Shown here: in pieces, positions 1 to 7,851 of the stretch
Layout of the letters: every line of letters begins with the position of its first letter
Position numbering within the stretch: the first letter of the stretch is position 1
Assembly (NCBI RefSeq): GCF_007097395.1
Contig: NZ_VKDC01000004.1
Span: 186,001-250,000, forward strand
DNA: 64,000 nt
Reading direction: 5' to 3'
DNA from: Fulvivirga sp. M361
GTDB taxonomy: Bacteria; Bacteroidota; Bacteroidia; Cytophagales; Cyclobacteriaceae
Notes under the pieces: model-generated
The model's database searches: none
The model's input: only the letters and a program-made list of their open reading frames with translations
What the model was told of the DNA's origin: nothing
Made by a program: the position numbers and the translations under genes

Positions 1-519
1 TCCATCCTTACCCAATACAATACCAATCCTGGCAATGACCTTTCGCGTGTGTGGTAACTTGAAAGCATGAAAAGCAGCTTCCCATTTACAACAAACATCC
101 ACTGAAAACCCCGTACCTAACGCACCTTCATTCTCAGTCATTGCCGGCTCTAATGAGTGCCGATATATGGTAGCAGAAGATGCATTGATCCACACTTTTG
201 GAGGTTCAGGGCAGCTTTGAATGGCTTCTCCGAGCGCATTTGTCGCTGCTACCCTGGAGTGATGGATCTGTTGTTTATTCTTTTCATTATAACGGCAATC
301 CACTGATCTGCCATTCAAATTGATGACAGCATCTGCCCGGATCAATTCGTCTCTCCAGACTCCGGGGTTTTCAGCATCCCACAAACAATACCTGACATTG
401 CCAAAATTTTCACGCAATTGCCGGGTAAGCAATACTAATTCTACTTCCTTACCTTGAAAGTGATTGATAAGGCTGGAACCCAGAAATCCTGTGCCCCCTG
501 AAATAATGATCTTCTTCAT
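1..519 (-). CDS. TIGR01777-family NAD-dependent epimerase (SDR fold), 3' end outside window
   Basis: Only the first about 173 residues are in the window; the family is usually near 300 residues, so the C-terminal part lies beyond base 1. The protein begins MKKIIISGGTGFLGSS, a Rossmann nucleotide-binding loop (GGTGFLG, residues 8-14), followed by NLNGRS and INASSATIY stretches typical of the TIGR01777 (YfcH-like) branch of extended SDR proteins. The substrate is not known for the family. Its ATG overlaps the stop of the upstream membrane-protein gene by four bases (ATGA), so the two are probably translationally coupled. It would be the last gene of the unit that starts at 1227 behind a palindromic operator. 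Confidence 0.85.
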   Translation of the reverse strand, partial: MKKIIISGGTGFLGSSLINHFQGKEVELVLLTRQLRENFGNVRYCLWDAENPGVWRDELIRADAVINLNGRSVDCRYNEKNKQQIHHSRVAATNALGEAIQSCPEPPKVWINASSATIYRHSLEPAMTENEGALGTGFSVDVCCKWEAAFHAFKLPHTRKVIARIGIVLGKDG

Positions 520-869
520 CTATGTTTAATGCTAAGTTTGTAAGAAATATACCAGTAAAATGCTGCTATAAACCAGGGTACAATTAAGAACCAAGTGGCG
601 CCGGCTTTATTGGCTAAAGAAATACCTGATACGCCTAATGCCACTGCCAATACGATATAGACAGTAGCAAGTTTCAGGTATAAAAGTAATGCAGTATCAG
701 GTTGCCTTCTTTGAATGAACCATCCATTCAAATACTGTGTAGCTCCAAGTACAGCTTGAATAGTAAACAGAATTATCAGAAAGTCAGGATGGATAAAAAC
801 CGAGGCAAGCAGCAGAATAACCACAATTATCAAAAACATGGCCTGAAGCCAGAAGTTAAACCTGATCAT
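516..869 (-). CDS. small four-helix membrane protein of unknown function
   Basis: A 117-residue protein with four predicted membrane segments (about residues 12-26, 30-47, 63-83 and 91-110) and few charged residues apart from the QRRQP loop. I do not recognise a family. It overlaps the preceding membrane-protein gene by 14 bases and the following epimerase gene by four, so all three are one transcription unit. Because that unit is preceded by the same operator as the local GbsR/MarR regulator gene, an inner-membrane role in envelope or lipid physiology is a reasonable guess but not shown. Confidence 0.75.
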   Translation of the reverse strand: MIRFNFWLQAMFLIIVVILLLASVFIHPDFLIILFTIQAVLGATQYLNGWFIQRRQPDTALLLYLKLATVYIVLAVALGVSGISLANKAGATWFLIVPWFIAAFYWYISYKLSIKHR

Positions 870-1227
870 GATGGGTGGGATTCTTTGTGGCGCGTTTGCG
901 CAAATTGAAAAACATAAACAGGTTGAAGAAATGCATGCCTCCCAGTATTAAAATAATAGCCCCTAGTTTCAGGCTCAGTTTCTCTATTACAGCACGTGTA
1001 GTTTGGATATCATCCAGTATTTGAAGTGTATAAACAGCGTATCCAATATTGATGAGGTAAAAGCCTGTTACGAGTAACTTATTGACGCTATCTGCCAATA
1101 GTTCATTTCCATGGAATATATCAATCAGAAAGATCCGGCCATTGACAAATAACGTTTTCGCTACCCAAACCGTGAGGCCGATGGTGGCGGGTAGGTAGAG
1201 TGCATATGTTAAAATGATGTAATTCAT
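856..1227 (-). CDS. small membrane protein of unknown function, first gene of operator-controlled unit
   Basis: A 123-residue protein with about three hydrophobic segments (near residues 2-24, 50-72 and 88-110) and a basic, histidine-containing tail (NLRKRATKNPTHH). No family recognised. It is the first gene of a three-gene minus-strand unit with the other membrane protein and the epimerase, with overlapping ends. An inverted repeat (1261-1278) lies 33 bases upstream of the start, matching those in front of the GbsR/MarR-type regulator and the methyltransferase gene. This suggests that the regulator controls it. Confidence 0.75.
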   Translation of the reverse strand: MNYIILTYALYLPATIGLTVWVAKTLFVNGRIFLIDIFHGNELLADSVNKLLVTGFYLINIGYAVYTLQILDDIQTTRAVIEKLSLKLGAIILILGGMHFFNLFMFFNLRKRATKNPTHHDQV

Positions 1228-1260
1228 AGTCTTAAAGGTTGTTTATTTTTCATTCATTAT

Positions 1261-1278
1261 TTTCAATAACTTTTGAAA
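1261..1278. promoter_or_regulatory. palindromic operator, copy 1 (membrane protein/epimerase unit)
   Basis: TTTCAATAACTTTTGAAA is an 18-bp imperfect palindrome with TTTCAA/TTGAAA arms. It sits 33 bases upstream of the start at 1227. A TAACTTTC sequence on the minus strand, close to the Bacteroidota -7 box TAnnTTTG, overlaps its edge. The same arms occur at 2213-2230 and 2771-2788. Confidence 0.65.
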
Positions 1279-1294
1279 GTTAAAATCAAAAAAA

Positions 1295-2209
1295 CTATTT
1301 TGTCCCGCTGATCAGGTAATATCCAAAATGTTTTCTGGTAAGGCCCAAAATCAGGGTAAGTAAGGGAGATTTCAGGTTATCCCATCGCTCTTTGCACATA
1401 GGTGCACCTCCGAAGATGAGCTGACGTGTCAGAAATGTTAGCACCGTAAAAGGAACATGTGCGACAGACGGAGCTACATTCCAGGACCTCTCTTCTATAT
1501 GATAATCCTTAAAATTTAAGGCAAGGATAGATTTTTCTACATTCTTTATATTACCCAGTTCTGTGAGCGCCCAGGATTGGCACAGCTTGTTGTAAGCTCG
1601 ACGAATAAAGAGTCCCATACTGGCATTACTCTTCAAAAAACCATCAGCAATTACGAAATGCCCTCCTGGTTTGAGTACCCGGTAAATCTCTTTAAATAGC
1701 CTGTATTTTGAGGCGCCGGGAGCGTAACAGCTGCTTTCTATAGCTAATACAGAGTCTACAGATGCATCTTCCAGAGGTATCGCACAATAATCTGCTTCAA
1801 TGATTTGAATTTCCTTGTTACATTCCTGTACATTATTCAATTCTCTTGCCTGTTGTACTTGCCAGGGTACCAGTGTGAGCCCTATGAGTTGCAGATGCGG
1901 GAAGTTTGCACCGGCCGTTCTTAACGTTGCTCCTAGACCACACCCTAAGTCTACCAATGTACCATTGGAAACCCGATCTAATTTCAACCTTTTAAACACT
2001 TGCAGGTTCATATTCTCCAGCATGGCTTCCCTGTTGAACGGATTCATACCTTTTGAAAAGTACCCAAAATGCATATTGAATTTTTTGCTCCATGTTGCGT
2101 AATCAGGGCCGGCCTTTTCATAATAAGAAAGGAGTTCCTTTTTTCCCGTTCCTGATGTTTTAATTGGACGTTCTTTGACGTCAGTACAGATTGTTTTACA
2201 ATAATTCAT
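1295..2209 (-). CDS. SAM-dependent methyltransferase (class I)
   Basis: Class I methyltransferase with a clear SAM-binding motif I (LVDLGCGLGATLRTA, about residues 85-99 from this start), a later acidic motif (IEADYCAIP) and a post-motif (GGHFVIADGF). The N-terminal stretch with FNMHFGYF and the overall layout resemble small-molecule methyltransferases of the sterol/tocopherol and cyclopropane-synthase-like group; the substrate cannot be told from sequence. An in-frame ATG exists at 2233, but the reading frame from there runs straight through a palindromic operator (2213-2230), so the ATG at 2209 is preferred. The gene follows the GbsR/MarR-type regulator gene on the same strand and probably also has its own regulated promoter. 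Confidence 0.85.
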   Translation of the reverse strand: MNYCKTICTDVKERPIKTSGTGKKELLSYYEKAGPDYATWSKKFNMHFGYFSKGMNPFNREAMLENMNLQVFKRLKLDRVSNGTLVDLGCGLGATLRTAGANFPHLQLIGLTLVPWQVQQARELNNVQECNKEIQIIEADYCAIPLEDASVDSVLAIESSCYAPGASKYRLFKEIYRVLKPGGHFVIADGFLKSNASMGLFIRRAYNKLCQSWALTELGNIKNVEKSILALNFKDYHIEERSWNVAPSVAHVPFTVLTFLTRQLIFGGAPMCKERWDNLKSPLLTLILGLTRKHFGYYLISGTK

Positions 2210-2212
2210 TTT

Positions 2213-2230
2213 TTTCAATAATTTTTGAAA
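2213..2230. promoter_or_regulatory. palindromic operator, copy 2 (methyltransferase gene)
   Basis: TTTCAATAATTTTTGAAA matches the other two local copies; the two nine-base arms differ at one position. It lies directly in front of the ATG at 2209 and between that gene and the stop codon of the regulator gene at 2248. Confidence 0.65.
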
Positions 2231-2247
2231 CAAATAGAAATAAAAAA

Positions 2248-2742
2248 TTAAAGCTTAAGCAGCATTTTAAAAAACCAGTTTTTGTCGGACCGGGTGAATT
2301 TATCGAGCGCTCCATCTACTTTTAAAGAAAAGTCCTTCAGCTCACCTGTCATTTTTTTAAACTCTCTCACACTATCGGTATCACCTGTAACAGCCTGTAC
2401 CTCATTCAGTACTCTAACGATGGGCTCTATTTCTCTCTTACGACGTTCTTTCGATACCTGCCTGGCCAGCTCCCATACATCTTTAATCGCCACGAAATGT
2501 TCTTTTCGCTCCCCGACGATCAACTCCTTTTGTACAATTCCCCAATCAATCAAAGCGCGGATATTCATATTTGCATTCCCACGGGATATTTGAAGCTCTT
2601 CCATAACGTCCTCTGTAGACAGCGGTTGCTTGGAGATCAGTAATAAGGCATGAATTTGTGCCATTGCTTTATTAATACCCCAACTTGAGCCTAATGTACC
2701 CCAGGCTTGTATGAATTTATGCTTTGCCTCGTCGTACTCCAT
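2248..2742 (-). CDS. GbsR/MarR-type winged-helix transcriptional regulator
   Basis: A 164-residue DNA-binding protein. Residues about 24-90 form a winged helix-turn-helix (LLISKQPLSTEDVMEELQ, then ISRGNANMNIRALIDWG and a wing with VGERKEHF), the pattern of GbsR-like MarR regulators. The C-terminal half (about 95-164) is charged and helical and probably serves dimerisation. The gene is preceded by a perfect 38-bp palindrome overlapping its promoter, so autoregulation is likely. Related inverted repeats precede the methyltransferase gene and the membrane-protein unit, giving a likely three-target local regulon. The effector is unknown; GbsR itself responds to choline, but nothing here shows the same ligand. 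Confidence 0.88.
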   Translation of the reverse strand: MEYDEAKHKFIQAWGTLGSSWGINKAMAQIHALLLISKQPLSTEDVMEELQISRGNANMNIRALIDWGIVQKELIVGERKEHFVAIKDVWELARQVSKERRKREIEPIVRVLNEVQAVTGDTDSVREFKKMTGELKDFSLKVDGALDKFTRSDKNWFFKMLLKL

Positions 2743-2746
2743 GTTC

Positions 2747-2776
2747 CAAAGATATATAAATATTCTATACTTTCAA
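2747..2776 (-). promoter_or_regulatory. Bacteroidota-type promoter of the GbsR/MarR gene
   Basis: On the minus strand TTG (2776-2774) is followed after exactly 19 bases by TATCTTTG (2754-2747), matching the Bacteroidota promoter consensus with a -33 TTG and -7 TAnnTTTG. The -33 element lies inside the palindrome. The predicted transcription start falls at or near the ATG at 2742, so the mRNA may be nearly leaderless. Confidence 0.5.
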
Positions 2777-2798
2777 TAATTATTGAAAGTATAGAATA
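2761..2798. promoter_or_regulatory. perfect 38-bp palindrome, operator copy 3 (autoregulation of GbsR/MarR gene)
   Basis: Bases 2761-2779 are the exact reverse complement of 2780-2798. The core (2771-2788) is TTTCAATAATTATTGAAA, the best form of the element also found at 1261 and 2213; the outer arms add TATTCTATAC/GTATAGAATA. It ends 18 bases upstream of the regulator's ATG and covers the -33 box. The DNA could also form a cruciform or hairpin, but it has no adjoining GC-rich stem to make a standard terminator. Confidence 0.75.
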
Positions 2799-2831
2799 AA
2801 AAAACAGGTAGTTATAAAAATTGAAGTATGT

Positions 2832-3323
2832 TTAACGGGATTTGGCTTGTAACATGGTTTGTTTCCTTCTGAACACCCAGGGAGTCACGATATCATCAGA
2901 AGCCCACAGACCAATTTGCTCTTTTTTTACCTTTTCCTGGATGGCCAATAGTTCAGTATCTTTTTTACGTTCCATAACCATGGCAAGGCCTTGTTCTAAC
3001 AATAGTTTGTGCACTTCGTCACCATTTTTCAGCGTAATGTGCGCGAGTTTGTTTCCAAAAAAATCTTTTCCCTGATACTCAACGGTCACCTTCTTTTTCA
3101 GCAACAGTTTCTCCGCATATGCCTTGGCTTCCTCTGAAAAGGACTGCCCCAGCTCCGGTGCATCTACCATGCTTAACATTATCTTTACTTTTTCTTTCTC
3201 CGGATCGATAATCTCAAACGTATTACCATCCATCACGCTTATTACTTTTGCAGAAAACTCTTGGGCTTGAAGAAAAGAGAAGCCCAAGTAAATACAGATC
3301 ATCAATAAACTTCTCATAGACAT
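2832..3323 (-). CDS. secreted thermonuclease-fold (SNase-like) protein with degenerate active site
   Basis: A staphylococcal-nuclease-like OB-fold domain with an N-terminal signal peptide (MRSLLMICIYLGFSFLQAQ). The start at 3323 is chosen because it puts the signal peptide at the N-terminus; the frame is open to 3368. By alignment with micrococcal nuclease, the region DGNTFEI replaces DGDTVKL, MLSMVDAPE replaces RLLLVDTPE and FGNKLAHI replaces YGRGLAYI. The catalytic Glu (E43 equivalent) and Asp40 remain, but both catalytic arginines (R35 and R87 equivalents) and Asp21 are changed. The fold is clear; nuclease activity is doubtful. It lies upstream of the GbsR/MarR gene and is not obviously part of its unit. 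Confidence 0.8.
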   Translation of the reverse strand: MSMRSLLMICIYLGFSFLQAQEFSAKVISVMDGNTFEIIDPEKEKVKIMLSMVDAPELGQSFSEEAKAYAEKLLLKKKVTVEYQGKDFFGNKLAHITLKNGDEVHKLLLEQGLAMVMERKKDTELLAIQEKVKKEQIGLWASDDIVTPWVFRRKQTMLQAKSR

Positions 3324-3473
3324 AACACTTTTTACAGTATATACTTTAAAAGCGTGCCGGGAAACCACTGATGTAAGGTTCAGGGTTAAATTGAAGTTAT
3401 TGCAATATCTACAACATTCTGAATGAGTAACTTATACAAATAATTGGATTTCCCTTAAGGGGAAACCCTGAGA

Positions 3474-6400
3474 TCATTTGCAGTACTGTTGGATAAAGTA
3501 ATCTGCTTTTTTATCCCCTAATTGTAATGCTTTCTGCCAACTTTCACACGCAGGGGCGTTTTGCTTGAGGCGATAATGTACATTGCCTTTTACTTTATGA
3601 AAAGAGGGTTCTGAGCTGTCCAGTTCAACCGCTTTATTGATAGGCTCAAGCGCTCCTCCAACGTCTCCAACAGCCATTTTGACATTGGCAAGATCGTAGT
3701 AAGCCCGTGCATCTTCCGGTGTAAGTTTTATGACTTTATTATAATCGCTGATCGCACCCTCATAATCTTCTGCTTCTTCTTTTAGATAGCCCCGATTGTA
3801 ATAAGCATCAGGATTATTCGGCTCTGCTGAGACGGCATTATCCAGATCTTGTATGGCTGCCCTGGGATTCCCCAGGTAGGTATTGGCCCTGGCCCTGTCG
3901 ATGTATAATGAGGCTGTGTTTGTACCTTGCTTCAGCAGTTTGTCAATATCCTTGACAGCAGCAGCATAATCTTCATTAGCGATAAGCGCCTTTGCCCTGT
4001 GTTTATATAATTCAACATCTTTATTTCCCAGCTCTATGGATCTGTCGTAGTATGAAAGCGCCCTGACATAATCATCCTGCGCATAATAGGCCTCTCCCAG
4101 ATAAAAGACAACCTGAGGATTTTCCTCGTCGGTTATTTTCTCAAAACGTGCTAAACTCTCTATGGCGCCTTCGAAATCTCCTTTTTTGTAGTATGTTTCT
4201 CCCCTGTTCTGATATGCCTTGGCATACGTATCATCGATAGAAATGGCCTTGTCAAAGTTAGAAATAGCCTCATCATATCTTTCTAATAGCTGGTGCGCCT
4301 TACCGCGGTTATTGTATACCAATGCATTATCGATACCATTGGCTATAGCCTGATCATAGTCTTTAATAGCACTTTCGTAGTTCTTTACACGAAACTTTGA
4401 ATTGCCACGGTGATAGTAGGCAGAGCCATAGGCATCGTCTGACTGAATGGCCTTATTCAACGAGGAGATGGCTTCTTCAAAATCTTTTCCTTCGTAGTAG
4501 GCATGCCCCAGGTTATGAAGCGTTTCAGCATCACTGACACCGGCCGCTACGGCACGTTTCAGGTCATTGAGGGCCCCACTATAGTTTTCCATTTCGTATT
4601 TGGCATTTCCCAGGTGTTTTAGTGTCTTGTTATCCGCCAGATCGCTATTGGCTGCTTTTTCCAGATCCGGTATCGCATTTTCGAAGTCTCTTGACAGGTA
4701 ACGTGCGTTCCCTATGCCATAAAACAGCAGTTTATCATTTGCCCCTAGTGAGCGTGCTTTTTCCAGGTCGGCAAGAGCGCCCGTATGATCGTTGGTCTCA
4801 AGCTTTGACACCCCGAGGTAAAGGTATTCTTCTTTACCTCCCTTACCCGTGCTTACTACTGCATTCAAATCAGTGATCGCTTCCTTGTAGTTCTTTTGAA
4901 GATAGTTTGCCGTACCTCTATTCCGTAGTGCCACCTGGTAATCAGGCTTTATTTGTAATGATTTATTATAATCAGCCAGCGCACCGTTGACATTGTCGTT
5001 AAGCATTTTAGCTTTACCACGGTTATTGTAAATTATCTCATCGTTTGCCCCGGCAGTAATAGCGGCATCATATGAAAGGATCGCTTCTTTGAAGTTTTTG
5101 AGGCGAAACTGAGCATTACCCAGGTTGTAATATAACTCCTGTCCACCGGCCCCTTTTGCGGTCGCTTTTTTGAGCAGGTCTATTGCCTGATCATATACTT
5201 TCAATTCATAATTGGCCAAGCCCATCTTACGGAGCACTTCTGCGGAGGCTTTACCGGCTGCTTGCACACGACCCAGGTCATCCAGCGAAGCCTGATATTT
5301 TTTAAGCTCAAATTTGGCATCACCTCTTTTCTCAAAGACCTCCATTGATTTCATGCCAAGGTCCTCAGCTTTGTCCAGATAAGTGGCCGCACCTTTATAA
5401 TCTTTTTCATCATAGCTGATCAATCCCCGGTAAAGGAATACCTCTCCTACTTTTATGTCTTCTTTAATGGCACGGTCCAGGTACTTTTTTGCCTCATCCT
5501 TTTGTCCCATTTGATAGTATGACAACGCCAGCATCTTCACCACAGATTTAGTCATACCTGAGGCTTCTTTAGCAGATTCCAGATCAGCTACCGCTCCCGG
5601 ATAGTCTTTTAAGTCAAACTTCAGCTCACCTCTGCTGAGCAAGGCTTTTCCATAATCAGGACGAATGGCGAGTGCCTTATCATAGTCACTCAGAGCAGCT
5701 TGCTTATTTCCACTAAGTATTTTCGCCTTACCTCTATTGTTAAAAATGACCGGATCAGTACTTTTTAGCGCTATAGCTTTATCATATGAAGCAATGGCGT
5801 CGGGGTATTCCTGTTTCTTGAAATGCAGATCACCAAGTATCTTAAAAGCAGTGTAATCTGAAACACCCGCATTCACCGCTTTTTTAAGGTCTTCAAATGC
5901 CCCATCAGTATCTTTGGAATTATACAGGGACATCCCTCGCATGAAGAATATATTGGGATCATTTGCCCCTGCGGCAATGGCTTTTGCCAGATAATCAGCC
6001 GCAGACTGATAGTTTTTGGTTTCATAAGCCGATGTACCCAGCATTAAATCTAATTCTCCTACGGTAGAACCAGTCGTTTCCGCTTTTTGTAAATAACTGA
6101 AGGCCTCCTTATAATTACTTGTTTTGAAGTAAGACACCCCTAACATTTCATTCAGCTTTTCATTTTTGGACCCGCGTTGAATAGCAGACTTTAGTGTTTT
6201 AACGGCAGTTTCATATTGCTCCAGCTTATAATAAGCTATTCCCAGCTTTTCATAGTGTTCTGCCTCTAAAGGCACCTTGGTTTTAAGCTTTTCCAGATCT
6301 TCTTTCACCTCTGACCACTTGTCCAATGAAAAATAGGCTTCTGCCCGGTTTTCGAGCGCTTTACTGTAGTCCGCCTTTAACTCCAGTGCTTTGGAGTAAT

Positions 6401-7667
6401 CAGCTACGGCTTCCCGGGGCTTATCCAGTTTAAACCTGGCTTTACCTCTATTATTAAATATAACATGATCAGTAGCTGTTACCGCCAAGGCCTTATCATA
6501 GTTAGCTATAGCCCGGTAGTACTCTTCCTGTTTGAATTGCAGATTGCCGAGATAACTGAAAGCCTCATAGTTAGTAGCGCCTCCTTCTATCGCCCTTTGC
6601 AGGTCGGGTAAAGCACCTTCTTCATTCTTTAGTTGGTACCTTGCCAATCCGCGATACAGGTATACATCCGCTGTATTGTTACCCTTATTCAAAGCCTCCG
6701 AAAGAGTAGTTTCTGCTGCTGAATAGTTTTTCGTTTGGAAATATATCTTCCCCAGGTTAATGGGTAATTGCTTGTCTTCCAATCCGGCGCGTTGTGCCTG
6801 TTCGTAGTAAAGCGTTGCTTTTTTTATATCTTCCTGTGCATAATAAGCATTCCCAAGGTACAATTTCAACAGATCATTTTTACTCCCGCGTTGAATGGCA
6901 CTTTCCATGTCCTTAATTGCGTCCGCAGGTTTGCCGGCCTGATAAATACTAATGGCTTTTCTCTCAAAATTATCCGCTGTCACTTGTCCGCTCTTGATCA
7001 ATTTTTCATAATCGGTCTTTGCCGCTTCCCAGTTTTTCAACTCATATTGCGCCAGGGCACGGTTCTCAAGTGCTTTTGTATATCCGGCATCTGCTGACAA
7101 CGCTTTATCATAGTCCTGTACTGCACCTGCGAGGTTCTTTAGGTTGTACTTGGCTTTACCGCGATTATTAAACAGTGAAGCGTTGTTTAAACCTGCGGTA
7201 ACGGCACGGTCGTAATACTTTACTGCATCGTTATAATTATCCAACCGAAACTTTGCATTCGCCAGGTGAAAGTAAGCCTGGGGCTCATTAAAACCCATAT
7301 CTATACCTTTTTCCAGATCTGCAGCGGCACTCTGATAGTCTTTTAACTCATATTTGGTAAGCCCCCGATAGCCGAAGAGATCAGCTGTATTTATTCTGGC
7401 CTTCAATGCCGCATCAAAATCAGATTTAGCCTCTTGATATGCTTTGGTTTGGAAGTAGGCTATACCTCGTTTTACCAGTACTTCTTTATCACTGAATTTA
7501 GAGTTGATAAGTTGGCTGTAATCCAACAGTGCACTTTTGTACTCTCCCTTATTCAGCTTTTCATTCGCCTTGTTGTAGGTATCGAGCAATGGATCGTCCT
7601 GCGCAAAAATTTCCGTAAATAGTCCTGTACATATAAAAATGAAAAGGATGCCAAATGTCTTTTTCAT
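3474..7667 (-). CDS. giant secreted tetratricopeptide-repeat protein (about 40 TPRs)
   Basis: A 1397-residue protein with a signal peptide (KKTFGILFIFICTGLFTEIFAQ) followed almost entirely by 34-residue TPR units (patterns such as LGNAxFxxxNYxxAIxxYDKAI). Five NNRGKA-containing units recur at an exact 238-residue spacing, so the protein evolved by duplication of a seven-TPR block. TPR solenoids mediate protein-protein contacts; after export this one would be periplasmic or surface exposed. No catalytic domain, membrane anchor or C-terminal sorting domain is visible. It ends with a Cys-containing motif (ACESWQKALQLGDKKADY). The gene stands alone, with a 184-bp gap to the LytTR gene upstream. 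Confidence 0.92.
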   Translation of the reverse strand: MKKTFGILFIFICTGLFTEIFAQDDPLLDTYNKANEKLNKGEYKSALLDYSQLINSKFSDKEVLVKRGIAYFQTKAYQEAKSDFDAALKARINTADLFGYRGLTKYELKDYQSAAADLEKGIDMGFNEPQAYFHLANAKFRLDNYNDAVKYYDRAVTAGLNNASLFNNRGKAKYNLKNLAGAVQDYDKALSADAGYTKALENRALAQYELKNWEAAKTDYEKLIKSGQVTADNFERKAISIYQAGKPADAIKDMESAIQRGSKNDLLKLYLGNAYYAQEDIKKATLYYEQAQRAGLEDKQLPINLGKIYFQTKNYSAAETTLSEALNKGNNTADVYLYRGLARYQLKNEEGALPDLQRAIEGGATNYEAFSYLGNLQFKQEEYYRAIANYDKALAVTATDHVIFNNRGKARFKLDKPREAVADYSKALELKADYSKALENRAEAYFSLDKWSEVKEDLEKLKTKVPLEAEHYEKLGIAYYKLEQYETAVKTLKSAIQRGSKNEKLNEMLGVSYFKTSNYKEAFSYLQKAETTGSTVGELDLMLGTSAYETKNYQSAADYLAKAIAAGANDPNIFFMRGMSLYNSKDTDGAFEDLKKAVNAGVSDYTAFKILGDLHFKKQEYPDAIASYDKAIALKSTDPVIFNNRGKAKILSGNKQAALSDYDKALAIRPDYGKALLSRGELKFDLKDYPGAVADLESAKEASGMTKSVVKMLALSYYQMGQKDEAKKYLDRAIKEDIKVGEVFLYRGLISYDEKDYKGAATYLDKAEDLGMKSMEVFEKRGDAKFELKKYQASLDDLGRVQAAGKASAEVLRKMGLANYELKVYDQAIDLLKKATAKGAGGQELYYNLGNAQFRLKNFKEAILSYDAAITAGANDEIIYNNRGKAKMLNDNVNGALADYNKSLQIKPDYQVALRNRGTANYLQKNYKEAITDLNAVVSTGKGGKEEYLYLGVSKLETNDHTGALADLEKARSLGANDKLLFYGIGNARYLSRDFENAIPDLEKAANSDLADNKTLKHLGNAKYEMENYSGALNDLKRAVAAGVSDAETLHNLGHAYYEGKDFEEAISSLNKAIQSDDAYGSAYYHRGNSKFRVKNYESAIKDYDQAIANGIDNALVYNNRGKAHQLLERYDEAISNFDKAISIDDTYAKAYQNRGETYYKKGDFEGAIESLARFEKITDEENPQVVFYLGEAYYAQDDYVRALSYYDRSIELGNKDVELYKHRAKALIANEDYAAAVKDIDKLLKQGTNTASLYIDRARANTYLGNPRAAIQDLDNAVSAEPNNPDAYYNRGYLKEEAEDYEGAISDYNKVIKLTPEDARAYYDLANVKMAVGDVGGALEPINKAVELDSSEPSFHKVKGNVHYRLKQNAPACESWQKALQLGDKKADYFIQQYCK
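4296..7160. repeat. 714-bp super-periodicity inside the TPR gene
   Basis: The reverse-strand sequence encoding NNRGKA recurs at 7152, 6438, 5724, 5010 and 4296, each exactly 714 bp (238 codons, seven 34-residue TPRs) apart, with no net insertion or deletion over 2.8 kb. Neighbouring TPRs within each block also match each other (for example ALENRA, ALENRA, ALLSRG, ALRNRG, AYQNRG follow the five anchors). DNA identity between blocks is low, so the duplication is old. Confidence 0.85.
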
Positions 7668-7851
7668 ACCGATTAAAAAATTGACTACTAGTAAAGTTAT
7701 TAATTTAACTAATAAATATGGAATTCGCCTAAAGGGACTTTATATCTAAAACAGGTATCAAATGAAGTTTGTAAGGACCTATCATCACCTTAAGCGGGTT
7801 TTGTTCAAAATTAGCTTTACTAACTTCGCTGTTGACCCTCAAGCAATAGCA

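Noticed and set aside
2761-2798. 38-bp palindrome as a transcription terminator of the nuclease-fold gene
   Set aside because: The stem is AT-rich and covers the promoter of the next gene, and related sequences recur before two other genes, so an operator explains it better.
3474-7667. Regularly spaced repeats that could suggest a CRISPR array
   Set aside because: The repeats are 102-bp and 714-bp coding periodicities of TPR units, diverged at the DNA level; there are no identical short repeats with unique spacers.
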